In this document: in pieces, positions 1 through 6,977 of the stretch
Layout of the letters: each line of letters opens with the position of its first letter
How positions within the stretch are numbered: the stretch's first letter is position 1
NCBI GenBank assembly: GCA_023436945.1
Contig: JAEZHG010000054.1
Span: forward strand, 1-7,807
Reading direction: 5' to 3'
Source of the DNA: Pseudomonadota bacterium
Lineage (GTDB): Bacteria > Pseudomonadota > Alphaproteobacteria > Caulobacterales > Caulobacteraceae
DNA length: 7,807 bases
Translations under genes and position numbers: made by a program
The notes under the pieces: model-generated
What the model saw: the letters and a program-made list of their open reading frames with translations, nothing else
The model's database searches: none
Told to the model about the DNA's origin: nothing

Positions 1-703
<703 letters not shown>

Positions 704-720
704 TCTATCGGGATTGAGAC

Positions 721-1617
721 ATGCGTGCCGTCGCCATCGATTTTGAAACCGCAAACGAGCGCCGCGCCAGCGCATGCTCGATCGGTCTCGCGTGGATCGA
801 GGACGGCCGCGTGGTCGATGTGGAAACCCACCTGATCCGTCCGCCGGAAATGCGCTTTGCGCCGGTCAACATTCGTATCCACGGCATTACGCCGGATATG
901 GTCGAGGACGCGCCGGAGTTTCCGGAGGTTCTGGCGAAGCTGCGCGAACGGATCGGCACCTGCGACATGGTGCTGGCCCACAATGCGGGCTTTGACATGA
1001 GCGTAGTTCGCGCAAGCTGCGACACCTATGAACTGTCCTATCCTGAGTTCGACTATCTCTGCACCGTCAAGGTGGCCCAGCGCGTCTGGGCAGACCTTGG
1101 CACGGCGCGGTTGAACGCTCTGGGCGATCATCTCGGCATCAGCTTCAAACACCACGACGCGGGCGAGGATGCCTATGTCTGCGCCGAGGTGGCACTTGAG
1201 GCCATGCGCCTGCGTGAGGCCAGCAATCTGCACGATCTTGCCAAGATCACCCAGGTCGGCGTCGGGCGCATGAGTGCTGCGGGCTATTCGGCCTGCTCGG
1301 CCCCTCGCCCGACACGCTCGCGCTCGATTGAAACGGCGCGTCCCTATTCGGATATCTTCCGTCCCGTCCCAGGAATGCCGCTGTCGATGCAGGGCAAGCG
1401 GGTCGTTTTCTCGGGCCAACTGTCGCGCTTCTCGCGCTCGGAAGCCCAAGAAATCGCTGGCCGTTTCGGCGCGCGGGTGATGGCGTCCGTGAATGCGAAA
1501 ACAGACTGGGTCGTGGTCGGTAACGGCGCGGGTTCGAAGCTGGACCGTGCGCGCCATCTGGGGTTGAAGCTGATCTCCGAAGCCGACTTTATGGACCTCA
1601 TTACCGTCAAATCTTGA
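721..1617 (+). CDS. DEDDh 3'-5' exonuclease with C-terminal BRCT domain
   Basis: A 298-residue protein predicted to degrade DNA or RNA ends 3' to 5' in the cytoplasm. The N-terminal domain (about 1-170) has the DnaQ/RNase T signature: Exo I DFET with D7 and E9, Exo II AHNAGFD with D92, and Exo III HDAGED with H145 and D150, so all five DEDDh catalytic residues are present. An Arg/Ser/Pro-rich linker (about 180-220) follows, probably disordered, then a BRCT domain (about 223-296) with GKRVVFSGQL, ASVNAKTDWVVVG and GAGSKL. This BRCT closely resembles that of the LigA just upstream. Exonuclease-BRCT fusions are known in bacteria, but the precise role is not. The ATG at 721 follows a GGGATTGAG stretch that is a modest ribosome binding site. 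The 17-base gap from ligA suggests one transcript and a shared role in nick or gap processing, which is inference. A bifunctional or ExoX-like role is also possible. Confidence 0.9.
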   Translation: MRAVAIDFETANERRASACSIGLAWIEDGRVVDVETHLIRPPEMRFAPVNIRIHGITPDMVEDAPEFPEVLAKLRERIGTCDMVLAHNAGFDMSVVRASCDTYELSYPEFDYLCTVKVAQRVWADLGTARLNALGDHLGISFKHHDAGEDAYVCAEVALEAMRLREASNLHDLAKITQVGVGRMSAAGYSACSAPRPTRSRSIETARPYSDIFRPVPGMPLSMQGKRVVFSGQLSRFSRSEAQEIAGRFGARVMASVNAKTDWVVVGNGAGSKLDRARHLGLKLISEADFMDLITVKS

Positions 1618-1633
1618 CGTAACGTCCGGTAAT
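1600..1633 (+). other. nested inverted repeat over the exonuclease stop codon
   Basis: Perfect outer arms ATTACCG (1600-1606) and CGGTAAT (1627-1633) enclose a second perfect pair, GTCAA (1606-1610) and TTGAC (1614-1618), around a 3-base loop. The two pairs share base 1606, so they are partly alternative folds. The stop codon TGA (1615-1617) lies inside. No T-run follows directly, so it is not a classic intrinsic terminator; it may be an mRNA 3' structure, a weak terminator or a protein-binding palindrome. Confidence 0.35.
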
Positions 1634-1738
1634 TAAAACGGAAAACAGCATAATTTTAGGTCTTGTTTGTAACGCAATCTGGCAGCACCTTACGGGCAAC
1701 GGATCCTCCCCGAGATCCGGCTTAGGGAAGCGAACACC
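1618..1738 (+). promoter_or_regulatory. AT-richer upstream region of the DUF2147 gene
   Basis: This 121-base gap is clearly richer in A/T than the flanking genes (for example 1630-1670, which includes CATAAT at 1649-1654) and precedes a gene with its own terminator, so a promoter probably lies here. I could not find a convincing pair of -35 and -10 boxes. A short GGATC/GATCC inverted repeat (1701-1718) lies in the probable leader. AGGGAAG at 1724-1730 is a good ribosome binding site, 8 bases before the ATG. Confidence 0.4.
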
Positions 1739-2161
1739 ATGAAGACCAAGATTTTTGCTGCCGCTGTACTGGCCGCCTCCGCACTGGCTGCCCCTGCGCT
1801 GGCCGGTGACCCGACCGGTCTGTGGCAAACCCCGACCAACGGCGGCCAGGTCCGCATCGAGCAATGCGGCAGCGCCCTGTGCGGCACTCTGGTGACCTCG
1901 GCGGCCATCCGCGCCAACCCGGGCCAACTGGATGTCAACAACAAGGATGCCTCGCAGCGCGGTCGTACCCTGCGTGGCCTGCGTATGCTTTCGGGCTTCA
2001 CCGGCGGCCCGACCGAGTGGCGCGGCGGCTCGGTCTACAATCCGGAAGATGGCGGCACCTATCGCGGCACCATCACCATGACCAATGACAACACCCTGCG
2101 TCTGCGCGGCTGCATCGTGGCACCGCTCTGCAAGACCCAGACGTGGACCCGCGTCCAGTAA
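1739..2161 (+). CDS. DUF2147 family secreted (periplasmic) protein
   Basis: A 140-residue precursor. Residues 1-22 form a clear Sec signal peptide (MKTK, then an Ala/Val/Leu core ending in ALA), with likely cleavage before G23. The mature part matches the DUF2147 pattern: GLWQTP near 27, VRIEQCGSALCGTLV at 38-52, a DVNNKD segment, TLRGLRML, EWRGGSVYNPEDGGTYRG at 93-110, and a C-terminal LRLRGC...LCKTQTWTRV. Four cysteines (C43, C48, C125, C131) could form disulfides in the periplasm. The family's biochemical role is not established; members are small beta-rich envelope proteins. The ATG has a well-placed AGGGAAG site. The gene appears to be a single transcription unit, with an AT-rich gap before it and a strong terminator after it, converging on lrgB. 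Confidence 0.88.
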   Translation: MKTKIFAAAVLAASALAAPALAGDPTGLWQTPTNGGQVRIEQCGSALCGTLVTSAAIRANPGQLDVNNKDASQRGRTLRGLRMLSGFTGGPTEWRGGSVYNPEDGGTYRGTITMTNDNTLRLRGCIVAPLCKTQTWTRVQ

Positions 2162-2189
2162 CAGCTTTTCCTCCCCGGAAAACCTGAAG

Positions 2190-2223
2190 AGCCCTCGCGG
2201 ATTCGTCTGCGGGGGCTTTTTTT
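2190..2223 (+). terminator. intrinsic terminator of the DUF2147 gene
   Basis: A 9-bp stem pairs AGCCCTCGC (2190-2198) with GCGGGGGCT (2209-2217), with one G-U pair and a 10-base loop, and runs into seven T residues (2217-2223). A separate small palindrome, TTTTCC/GGAAAA (2166-2182), lies just upstream. The hairpin is oriented for the + strand; on the - strand it lacks an immediate T-run, so lrgB may be terminated less efficiently or elsewhere. Confidence 0.88.
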
Positions 2224-2228
2224 GATCC

Positions 2229-2942
2229 TCAGATCAGGGCTGCGACCACCGCCAGCAGCACTGTGGTCATCACCGCATTCAGCGCCATGCCCAGTCCGGC
2301 ATAGGCTCCGGCAATCTCGCTGACCTGAAAAGCACGCGCAGAGCCGACACCGTGCGCAGACACCCCCACGGCAAAGCCGCGCACGCGATAGTCTTTCATC
2401 CCCATAGCGTTCAGCAATGGCGTAGCGATCATGGCACCGAACACGCCCGAAAAGACGATGATCACAGCAGCCAGAGCGGGAATACCGCCCAGTGTTTCCG
2501 CCACTGCCATGCCCACGGGAGAGGTCGCCGCGCGCGGGGCCATACTGGCCAGCACAGTCTTGGGCGCACCAAACGCCCAGACAATCGCGACCGCCGAGAC
2601 AATGGCCGTCATTGAACCGGCAAGAAGAGCCAGCAACAGAGGCACAGCCAGTTTGCGGATGGTCTGACGCTGCTCCCAGATAGGAACCGCCATGGCCACC
2701 ACCGCAGGTCCCAGCAGGAAACTGATCATCGCCGTCGCAGAAGCATAGAGATCATAAGGCGTGTCCATCACCCAAAGCAGGGCGATCAGAACAGGCACAG
2801 ACCACAAGACCGGATGCAGATAGGGCGGGCGTCCAAACTTACGCGACATCCAGTCGATCGCCGCGAACACAGCGACGGTGACAGCCAACCAGAACAGGGT
2901 CGATTGCCCGTAGAACAGTGCGTTGATCGCAGGGGCGCTCAT
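2229..2942 (-). CDS. lrgB: LrgB/CidB-family membrane protein
   Basis: A 237-residue polytopic inner-membrane protein. Hydrophobic segments can be seen at about 14-30, 45-60, 66-88, 97-125, 150-177 and 212-237. Family motifs are present: SFLLGPAVVAMAVPIW (74-89), MAPRAATSPVGMAVAETLGG (134-153, the place of the usual PKSVTTP block, here with Arg for Lys) and GFAVGVSAHGVGSARAF (189-205). LrgB works with LrgA. The pair was first described as a murein hydrolase export regulator of the holin-antiholin type; relatives act as pyruvate transporters (Bacillus PftAB) and as the plant plastid glycolate/glycerate carrier PLGG1. The substrate here is unknown. Its ATG overlaps the lrgA stop by four bases (ATGA), indicating translational coupling. 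Confidence 0.92.
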   Translation of the reverse strand: MSAPAINALFYGQSTLFWLAVTVAVFAAIDWMSRKFGRPPYLHPVLWSVPVLIALLWVMDTPYDLYASATAMISFLLGPAVVAMAVPIWEQRQTIRKLAVPLLLALLAGSMTAIVSAVAIVWAFGAPKTVLASMAPRAATSPVGMAVAETLGGIPALAAVIIVFSGVFGAMIATPLLNAMGMKDYRVRGFAVGVSAHGVGSARAFQVSEIAGAYAGLGMALNAVMTTVLLAVVAALI

Positions 2943-3313
2943 GGCTCACCCTGATGACTTGCATCCCCCTGCCCCAGATCCATTCGGCGCATCGCCCAAC
3001 GGAAAACCAGAGCCGTGACGACCATGGTCAGGATCGTCGAGACAAGTGTCGCCAAGAGGATGGGAAGACCATGAGCTTTTAGCAGCGACCCTTCGTCCAT
3101 CAGCCCGACCGCGGCAGGCACGAACATGATGGGCAGATGCGCCGTCAGCCAGCCCGCCACCTTTTCCAGTGACGGTCGCTCCCGGCGCACCAGTCCAAGC
3201 CACAGCAACAGTATCCCCATGCCGAGCACCGCGCCCGGTATCGGCACCCCCAGCCTGTTCAGCAGCACACCAAACAACTGGCAGAGCAGCAGAAGCGCTA
3301 TCGCACCCAGCAT
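2939..3313 (-). CDS. lrgA: LrgA/CidA-family membrane protein
   Basis: A 124-residue protein with about four hydrophobic segments (about 2-20, 25-42, 58-75, 82-106) and a polar C-terminal tail. It shows LrgA/CidA family features: a CQLFGVLLN stretch after the first helix, IPGAVLGM at 25-32 and LPIMFVPAAVGLM at 60-72. It should form a membrane complex with LrgB, encoded next with an ATGA overlap. Its start lies 16 bases after the pepP stop; the only SD-like sequence is AGGGC (minus strand, 3329-3325), set somewhat far from the ATG, and there is no alternative start close upstream. Translation may therefore depend on coupling to pepP. Physiological role (export of a small carboxylate or control of autolysis) cannot be decided from sequence. 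Confidence 0.9.
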   Translation of the reverse strand: MLGAIALLLLCQLFGVLLNRLGVPIPGAVLGMGILLLWLGLVRRERPSLEKVAGWLTAHLPIMFVPAAVGLMDEGSLLKAHGLPILLATLVSTILTMVVTALVFRWAMRRMDLGQGDASHQGEP

Positions 3314-3329
3314 GGAGTGATGACGGCCC

Positions 3330-5153
3330 TTAGAGCGGGCGCGTCTGTTCCTTCAGCCAGGCCAGAGCCGCCTCGTCCTTCTGGACGCCATCCGCCAGCA
3401 ACGGACCGACCTTGGCCAGAACCTCGGCGTGATAGTCGTCAACATACTGGCGCTCTTGCGGGGTCAGCAGGCTCACGTCGATCAGCTTGCGGTCCAGCGG
3501 GGCCAGCGTCAGTTGCTCGAAGCCATGCATCGGGCGCTCGCCGCCTTCCGGCACCGACGGCGCGGTGACGACTTGCAGGGTCTCGATACGGATGCCCCAC
3601 TCACCTTCGCGGTAATAGCCCGGCTCGTTCGAGAGGATCATGCCGGTCAGCAGAGGCTGGGTGGTGCCCCAGTTGGCAATGCGCTGCGGGCCTTCGTGGA
3701 CACCAAGGTAGGAGCCAACGCCGTGGCCGGTGCCGTGGTCATAGTCAAAGCCTGAGTTCCACAGAGCCTGACGGGCGATGACATCCAGATGCATCCCCGA
3801 AACGCCCGCGGGGAAACGGATCGTCGCCATGCCGATGTGGCCCTTGAGGACCAGTGTGAACATGCGGCGCTGCTCGTCCGTGCCCTCACCGATGACCATG
3901 GTGCGGGTCACGTCCGTGGTGCCGTCTAGATACTGGCCGCCGCCGTCCACCAGCAGCAGGCTGCCCTGCTCCATCTTACGGATCGTCGAACCGACCGGCT
4001 TATAGTGCGGCAGGGCACCGTTGGCAGCCACGCCGGCGATAGTGTCAAACGACAGGTCTTTCAGTTCGCCAGTGGCTTCGCGGAAGCCTTCGAGCGCTTC
4101 CACCACGGCACGCTCGTCCGGCAGTTCCACCTGAGCGACCGTATCGACCCAGTGAAGGAAACGCGTCAGGGCCGCACCGTCGCGGATGTGTGCGCGGCGG
4201 CTGCCTTCGATCTCGACTTCGTTCTTGCAGGCACGCGGGATGGCGCACGGGTCCATAGCGCGGATCACCTTGGCTCCGGCTTTGTCGAGTTGTTCGAAAT
4301 ACCACGCCGAGGAGATGGCCGGATCAATCACGACCTTCTGGCCCGACAGTTTGGCCAGAGCGCCTTCCAGCGCCTCGGACGCTTCTACAGTGACCTCATC
4401 GCCCAGCCATTCAGGCAGTTCGTTGGTGACCTTTGCCGGATCAAAGAAAACCTGCGCCGAACCGTCTGCACGGACAATGGCCTGACCCAGCGGCAGCGGG
4501 GTGCGGATGACGTCGCCGCCGCGAATGTTGAACAGCCACGCAATCGAGGACGGCGCGGTCAGGACAGCAACATCGCCGCCCTTGGCCGCAATGGCCTTGC
4601 CAATGCGGGCGCGCTTGGAAGCCGCGCTTTCGCCAGCGTATTCCTCAGGGTGCGGCACGACCGGAGCCTGCGGCTGTGCGGGGCGGTCGGCCCACGCCAG
4701 ATCAATTGGATTGCCATCTACGGCCTTCAGCGAACCGCCTGCCTTTTCGACGGCCGCACGGATGGCATCCAGCGCATCGGGGCTGTGCAGGCGCGGGTCA
4801 TAGCCGATGACCTGACCTGATTTGATGTTTTCAGACAGCCACTTGTTCTGTTCGTTCAGCGGCACACGCGCGAACAAAGCCGCATCGGTCTGGGCCTTGA
4901 CCTGCACCGTATAGCGACCATCGACGAAGACGGCGGCACTGTCGGTGAACACCACGCCCGCACCGGCCGAGCCGGTAAAGCCCGTCACCCACGCCAGACG
5001 CTCGTTGGCATCGGGCAGATACTCGTTCTGATGCTCGTCCTCGTGCGGGACCAGCAGGCCGTCGAGGCCCTGCTTTGCCATTTCCGCGCGCACCAGCGGC
5101 AGGTGCTTTGCGCCAAACGAAGGATCGGTGGTTTCGTCGAAATGCTGTCTCAT
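3330..5153 (-). CDS. pepP: Xaa-Pro aminopeptidase P (M24B metallopeptidase, three-domain type)
   Basis: A 607-residue enzyme that removes the N-terminal residue from peptides with proline in second position, aiding recycling of proline peptides in the cytoplasm. The length and layout match the long eukaryote-like aminopeptidase P: two creatinase-like N-terminal domains (about 15-160 and 175-310) and a C-terminal pita-bread catalytic domain (about 320-545), followed by an extra C-terminal segment. All five metal ligands are present: D403 and D414 (DGGGQYLDGTTD), H477 (HGTGHGVG), E510 (SNEPGYY) and E524 (IRIETL). H383 (PHYKP) and H486 (VHEGP) match the catalytic histidines. No signal peptide is seen. 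The ATG is the only option, because an in-frame TAA lies three codons upstream; an AGGAG sits only two bases before it, unusually close. pepP heads a unit with lrgA and lrgB. Confidence 0.96.
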   Translation of the reverse strand: MRQHFDETTDPSFGAKHLPLVRAEMAKQGLDGLLVPHEDEHQNEYLPDANERLAWVTGFTGSAGAGVVFTDSAAVFVDGRYTVQVKAQTDAALFARVPLNEQNKWLSENIKSGQVIGYDPRLHSPDALDAIRAAVEKAGGSLKAVDGNPIDLAWADRPAQPQAPVVPHPEEYAGESAASKRARIGKAIAAKGGDVAVLTAPSSIAWLFNIRGGDVIRTPLPLGQAIVRADGSAQVFFDPAKVTNELPEWLGDEVTVEASEALEGALAKLSGQKVVIDPAISSAWYFEQLDKAGAKVIRAMDPCAIPRACKNEVEIEGSRRAHIRDGAALTRFLHWVDTVAQVELPDERAVVEALEGFREATGELKDLSFDTIAGVAANGALPHYKPVGSTIRKMEQGSLLLVDGGGQYLDGTTDVTRTMVIGEGTDEQRRMFTLVLKGHIGMATIRFPAGVSGMHLDVIARQALWNSGFDYDHGTGHGVGSYLGVHEGPQRIANWGTTQPLLTGMILSNEPGYYREGEWGIRIETLQVVTAPSVPEGGERPMHGFEQLTLAPLDRKLIDVSLLTPQERQYVDDYHAEVLAKVGPLLADGVQKDEAALAWLKEQTRPL

Positions 5154-5210
5154 GGCTCCTGATTACGCCTGCACAACAGCAGGTTCCAGAGACAACAACA
5201 GCTTGGGCGC
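5154..5210 (-). promoter_or_regulatory. pepP leader with small hairpin
   Basis: The gap between the prmA terminator and the pepP ATG must hold the promoter of the pepP-lrgA-lrgB unit, unless readthrough supplies it. I see no confident promoter boxes. A perfect 5-bp hairpin, CCTGC (5168-5172) and GCAGG (5179-5183) with a 6-base loop, sits just before the AGGAG site (5156-5160). Confidence 0.35.
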
Positions 5211-5242
5211 AATAAAAAAGCGGAGGCCGAGGCCCCCGCTTT
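5211..5242 (-). terminator. intrinsic terminator of prmA
   Basis: Read on the minus strand, AAAGCGGGGG pairs with CCTCCGCTTT (one G-U pair) around a CCTCGG loop, and the stem runs into a TTTTTTATT tail (5219-5211). It begins eight bases after the prmA stop codon and separates prmA from pepP transcription. Confidence 0.88.
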
Positions 5243-5249
5243 CAAAGTC

Positions 5250-6119
5250 TTAGGCCTTGCGCAGTTGCAGGGCCGACCAGGCGTCGTTGTGGATGGTCTG
5301 TTCGACCACGAAGCCCAGCGGACGGTAGGCGTCCAGAATACGCTCTTCCTGCGTACGCAGTAGGCCCGACAGGATGGCCACGCCGCCCGACTTCAGGGCT
5401 TGGGCGATTTCCGGTGCCAGTTCGACCAGCGGTGCGGCCAGAATATTGGCGAACACCAGATCATACGGGGCATGCTGGGCGACGCGGGCGTCGTTCAGGC
5501 CGCTGGCGAAATAGAACTCGCATTTGGCGTCGTTGATCTCGGCGTTTTCGTTGGCGATGCGGGCCGACGGCTCGTCGATGTCGGTGCCGACAGCGATGGG
5601 GGTGCCGGTCTTGGCCGCAGCGATAGCCAGAACGCCCGTGCCGCAGCCGACGTCCAGAACCTTCTCATAGGTCTCGCCGCCTTCCAGCAGGTTGTCAAAG
5701 GCCTGGAGGCAGCCGACGGTCGTGCCGTGGTGGCCCGTGCCGAATGCAGCGCCCGCGTCGATCTTCAAGGTCACGCGGCCTTCCGGTACCTTGCCTTGAT
5801 CGTGCGCGCCGTAAACGAAGAAGCGGCCAGCCTCGACGGGCGGCAGGCCCGACAGGCTCATGGCCAGCCAGTCAGCGTCGGCCAGTTTCTCGACGATCAC
5901 TTCCAGACCTTCGACGGCGCGCATGTGGGCTTCGATGCCCTTGGCCTCTTCGTCCGTGGTCGGGAAGGCGTCGATGCGCCAGATGCCTTTGTCCTCGTCC
6001 TCTTCAAGGATCGAGTAGGTCGCGCCCTCGAGGGTCACGTCCGCATCCATGGCGGAAGCCGCCGTCTCGGCCGGAATACGCAGGCCGCGAGCAATAATCT
6101 GAAGAGCAGATTCCGACAT
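5250..6119 (-). CDS. prmA: ribosomal protein L11 methyltransferase
   Basis: PrmA uses S-adenosylmethionine to trimethylate ribosomal protein L11 in the cytoplasm. With the ATG at 6119 the protein has 289 residues, close to the usual ~290. The N-terminal substrate-recognition part (about 1-110) is divergent. The class I methyltransferase domain shows [14 protein letters not shown] (about 121-134; most PrmA have GTGTHPTT), the SAM-binding VLDVGCGTG (154-162), TDIDEPS (179-185), the catalytic-loop-like ANILAAPL (224-231) and SGLL (251-254). I chose the ATG because the extended Shine-Dalgarno match GGTGAT (6132-6127) lies 7 bases before it; a GTG at 6131 would add four residues but overlaps that site. 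It has its own terminator and is divergent from the histone-like gene. Confidence 0.93.
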   Translation of the reverse strand: MSESALQIIARGLRIPAETAASAMDADVTLEGATYSILEEDEDKGIWRIDAFPTTDEEAKGIEAHMRAVEGLEVIVEKLADADWLAMSLSGLPPVEAGRFFVYGAHDQGKVPEGRVTLKIDAGAAFGTGHHGTTVGCLQAFDNLLEGGETYEKVLDVGCGTGVLAIAAAKTGTPIAVGTDIDEPSARIANENAEINDAKCEFYFASGLNDARVAQHAPYDLVFANILAAPLVELAPEIAQALKSGGVAILSGLLRTQEERILDAYRPLGFVVEQTIHNDAWSALQLRKA

Positions 6120-6203
6120 TTTAAAAATCACCGGTATGATAGCGAATCGTCAGTGCGGGCCTTGCTTCCCAAGCCCGCGTTAATCCGAGGCTCGGGGAAC
6201 ATT
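6120..6203. promoter_or_regulatory. divergent promoter region prmA / histone-like gene
   Basis: These 84 bases must drive both genes. On the + strand a TATGAT at 6135-6140 resembles a -10 box but has no good -35 partner. A GAATC (GANTC, CcrM methylation motif) lies at 6144-6148, and another, GATTC, at 6109-6113 inside the first prmA codons. An imperfect hairpin follows at 6155-6178. GGGGA at 6194-6198 is the ribosome binding site of the + strand gene. Confidence 0.5.
6155..6178 (+). other. imperfect hairpin in the leader of the histone-like gene
   Basis: GCGGGCCTTG (6155-6164) pairs with CAAGCCCGC (6170-6178), giving nine base pairs with one bulged C and a 5-base loop. No T-run follows on either strand, so it is not an intrinsic terminator. 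It could be an mRNA 5' structure or a protein-binding dyad. Confidence 0.45.
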
Positions 6204-6908
6204 ATGGCTAAAGCACCGTCTGAAACAAAATCAGCCGCTCCGAAAGCGGCGTCTGCCACTTCCAAGCCGAAAGCAGCCGCGAAGTCGAGCGCTTCTGCCG
6301 CAAAACCCGCCGCAGATGAAGCAAAAACGACCAAGGTAGCAACGCCACGCGCCCGCACCGCCGCAGCCAAGCCCGCAGCCAAGCCTGCTGCTGCGCCCAA
6401 GGCGGCGGCAAAGCCTGCGGCCAAAACCACTGCCGCCAAGACCACAAAGGCCGCTGCCAAACCCGCCGCAACGGCTGAAAAGCCCGCTGCGACCAAGGCG
6501 GCTGCAAAGCCTAAAGCCACTGCTACCAAGCCAGCCGCAAAGGCCACAACGGCCAAGGCTGCAGCTAAACCCGCGACCGCCAAAGCCGCTGCTGACAAGC
6601 CAAAGGCCGCGCCTAAGCCAAAAGCTGCACCCAAGCCCAAGGCCGCCCCTAAGGCCGCCGCTCCGGTTGCCGAAGCCCCTGCCGCCGCACCTGTTGCGCC
6701 TGTAACGCCTGCGCCCGCTCCAGCCCCCGAGCCCGCGCCAGTCGCCGCTGCCCCACGCAAGACGACGATTGAAAAGCCAGCGCTCGAGCCCCTGCCCGAC
6801 GCCCCTGCGCCGCGCCCGGAGCCTGTCGCTGAGCCCGCCGCAGAGGAAGCGCCCGCCAAGAAGGGTGGCTTCTTCGGCTTCATCAGCCGACTGTTCGGCG
6901 GCAAATAA
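6204..6908 (+). CDS. Lys/Ala/Pro-rich histone H1-like protein with Phe/Gly C-terminal tail
   Basis: A 234-residue low-complexity protein. Residues 1-150 are almost only Ala, Lys, Pro, Thr and Ser, with repeated AAKPAA-type units and three tandem KPKAAP copies (132-149); this is the composition of histone H1 C-terminal tails and of bacterial H1-like proteins such as AlgP, which bind DNA non-specifically. Residues 151-217 are Ala/Pro-rich with clustered Glu/Asp (VAEAPA, PEPAP, AEEAPAKK), and the end (219-234) is a distinct KKGGFFGFISRLFGGK tail that could form a short amphipathic helix. Start choice: ATG 6204 has GGGGA five bases upstream, and composition changes exactly there; the frame is open further upstream only as antisense of prmA. 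Nucleoid binding is inferred from composition; the acidic part and tail suggest a second partner or membrane contact. A filamentous envelope-spanning role is an alternative. Confidence 0.82.
   Translation: MAKAPSETKSAAPKAASATSKPKAAAKSSASAAKPAADEAKTTKVATPRARTAAAKPAAKPAAAPKAAAKPAAKTTAAKTTKAAAKPAATAEKPAATKAAAKPKATATKPAAKATTAKAAAKPATAKAAADKPKAAPKPKAAPKPKAAPKAAAPVAEAPAAAPVAPVTPAPAPAPEPAPVAAAPRKTTIEKPALEPLPDAPAPRPEPVAEPAAEEAPAKKGGFFGFISRLFGGK
6597..6650 (+). repeat. three tandem 18-base repeats encoding KPKAAP
   Basis: Three in-frame 18-base units at 6597-6614, 6615-6632 and 6633-6650 each encode Lys-Pro-Lys-Ala-Ala-Pro; a partial fourth begins at 6651. All differences between units are at synonymous third codon positions. 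The repeat lies at the end of the basic region of the histone-like protein. Confidence 0.85.
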
Positions 6909-6925
6909 GATCGCCTAAACGAATA

Positions 6926-6957
6926 AGGGCCGGTAGCAACGCTACCGGCCCTATTTT
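6926..6957. terminator. strong terminator between converging genes
   Basis: A perfect 12-bp stem, AGGGCCGGTAGC (6926-6937) with GCTACCGGCCCT (6941-6952) and a 3-base AAC loop, is followed by ATTTTCTT on the + strand. On the other side, the minus strand reads TTATTCG, a weaker T-tract, so it probably stops both the histone-like gene and the DUF3126 gene. Confidence 0.92.
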
Positions 6958-6977
6958 CTTGTCGGCTGTCCGAAGGA

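Noticed and set aside
2166..2182. TTTTCC/GGAAAA palindrome as a terminator for lrgB
   Set aside because: The stem is only six base pairs, half of it A-T, and no T-run follows it on the minus strand.
4005..4820. Plus-strand open frame (271 codons) opposite pepP
   Set aside because: PepP on the other strand has all catalytic residues and full length; this frame has no recognisable domain and shadow-like composition.
4846..4858. Repeated GTTC elements resembling an alphaproteobacterial SOS box
   Set aside because: Spacing is five and four bases rather than the eleven of GTTC-N7-GTTC, and the site is inside pepP coding sequence.
5400..6203. In-frame upstream extension of the histone-like gene, giving a 502-residue protein
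   Set aside because: The extension is antisense to prmA, its composition differs completely from the Lys/Ala region, and a good ribosome binding site precedes ATG 6204.
6240..6660. Repetitive DNA that might suggest a CRISPR array or satellite repeat
   Set aside because: The repetition follows codons for Ala, Lys and Pro; there are no constant repeats separated by unique spacers of equal length.
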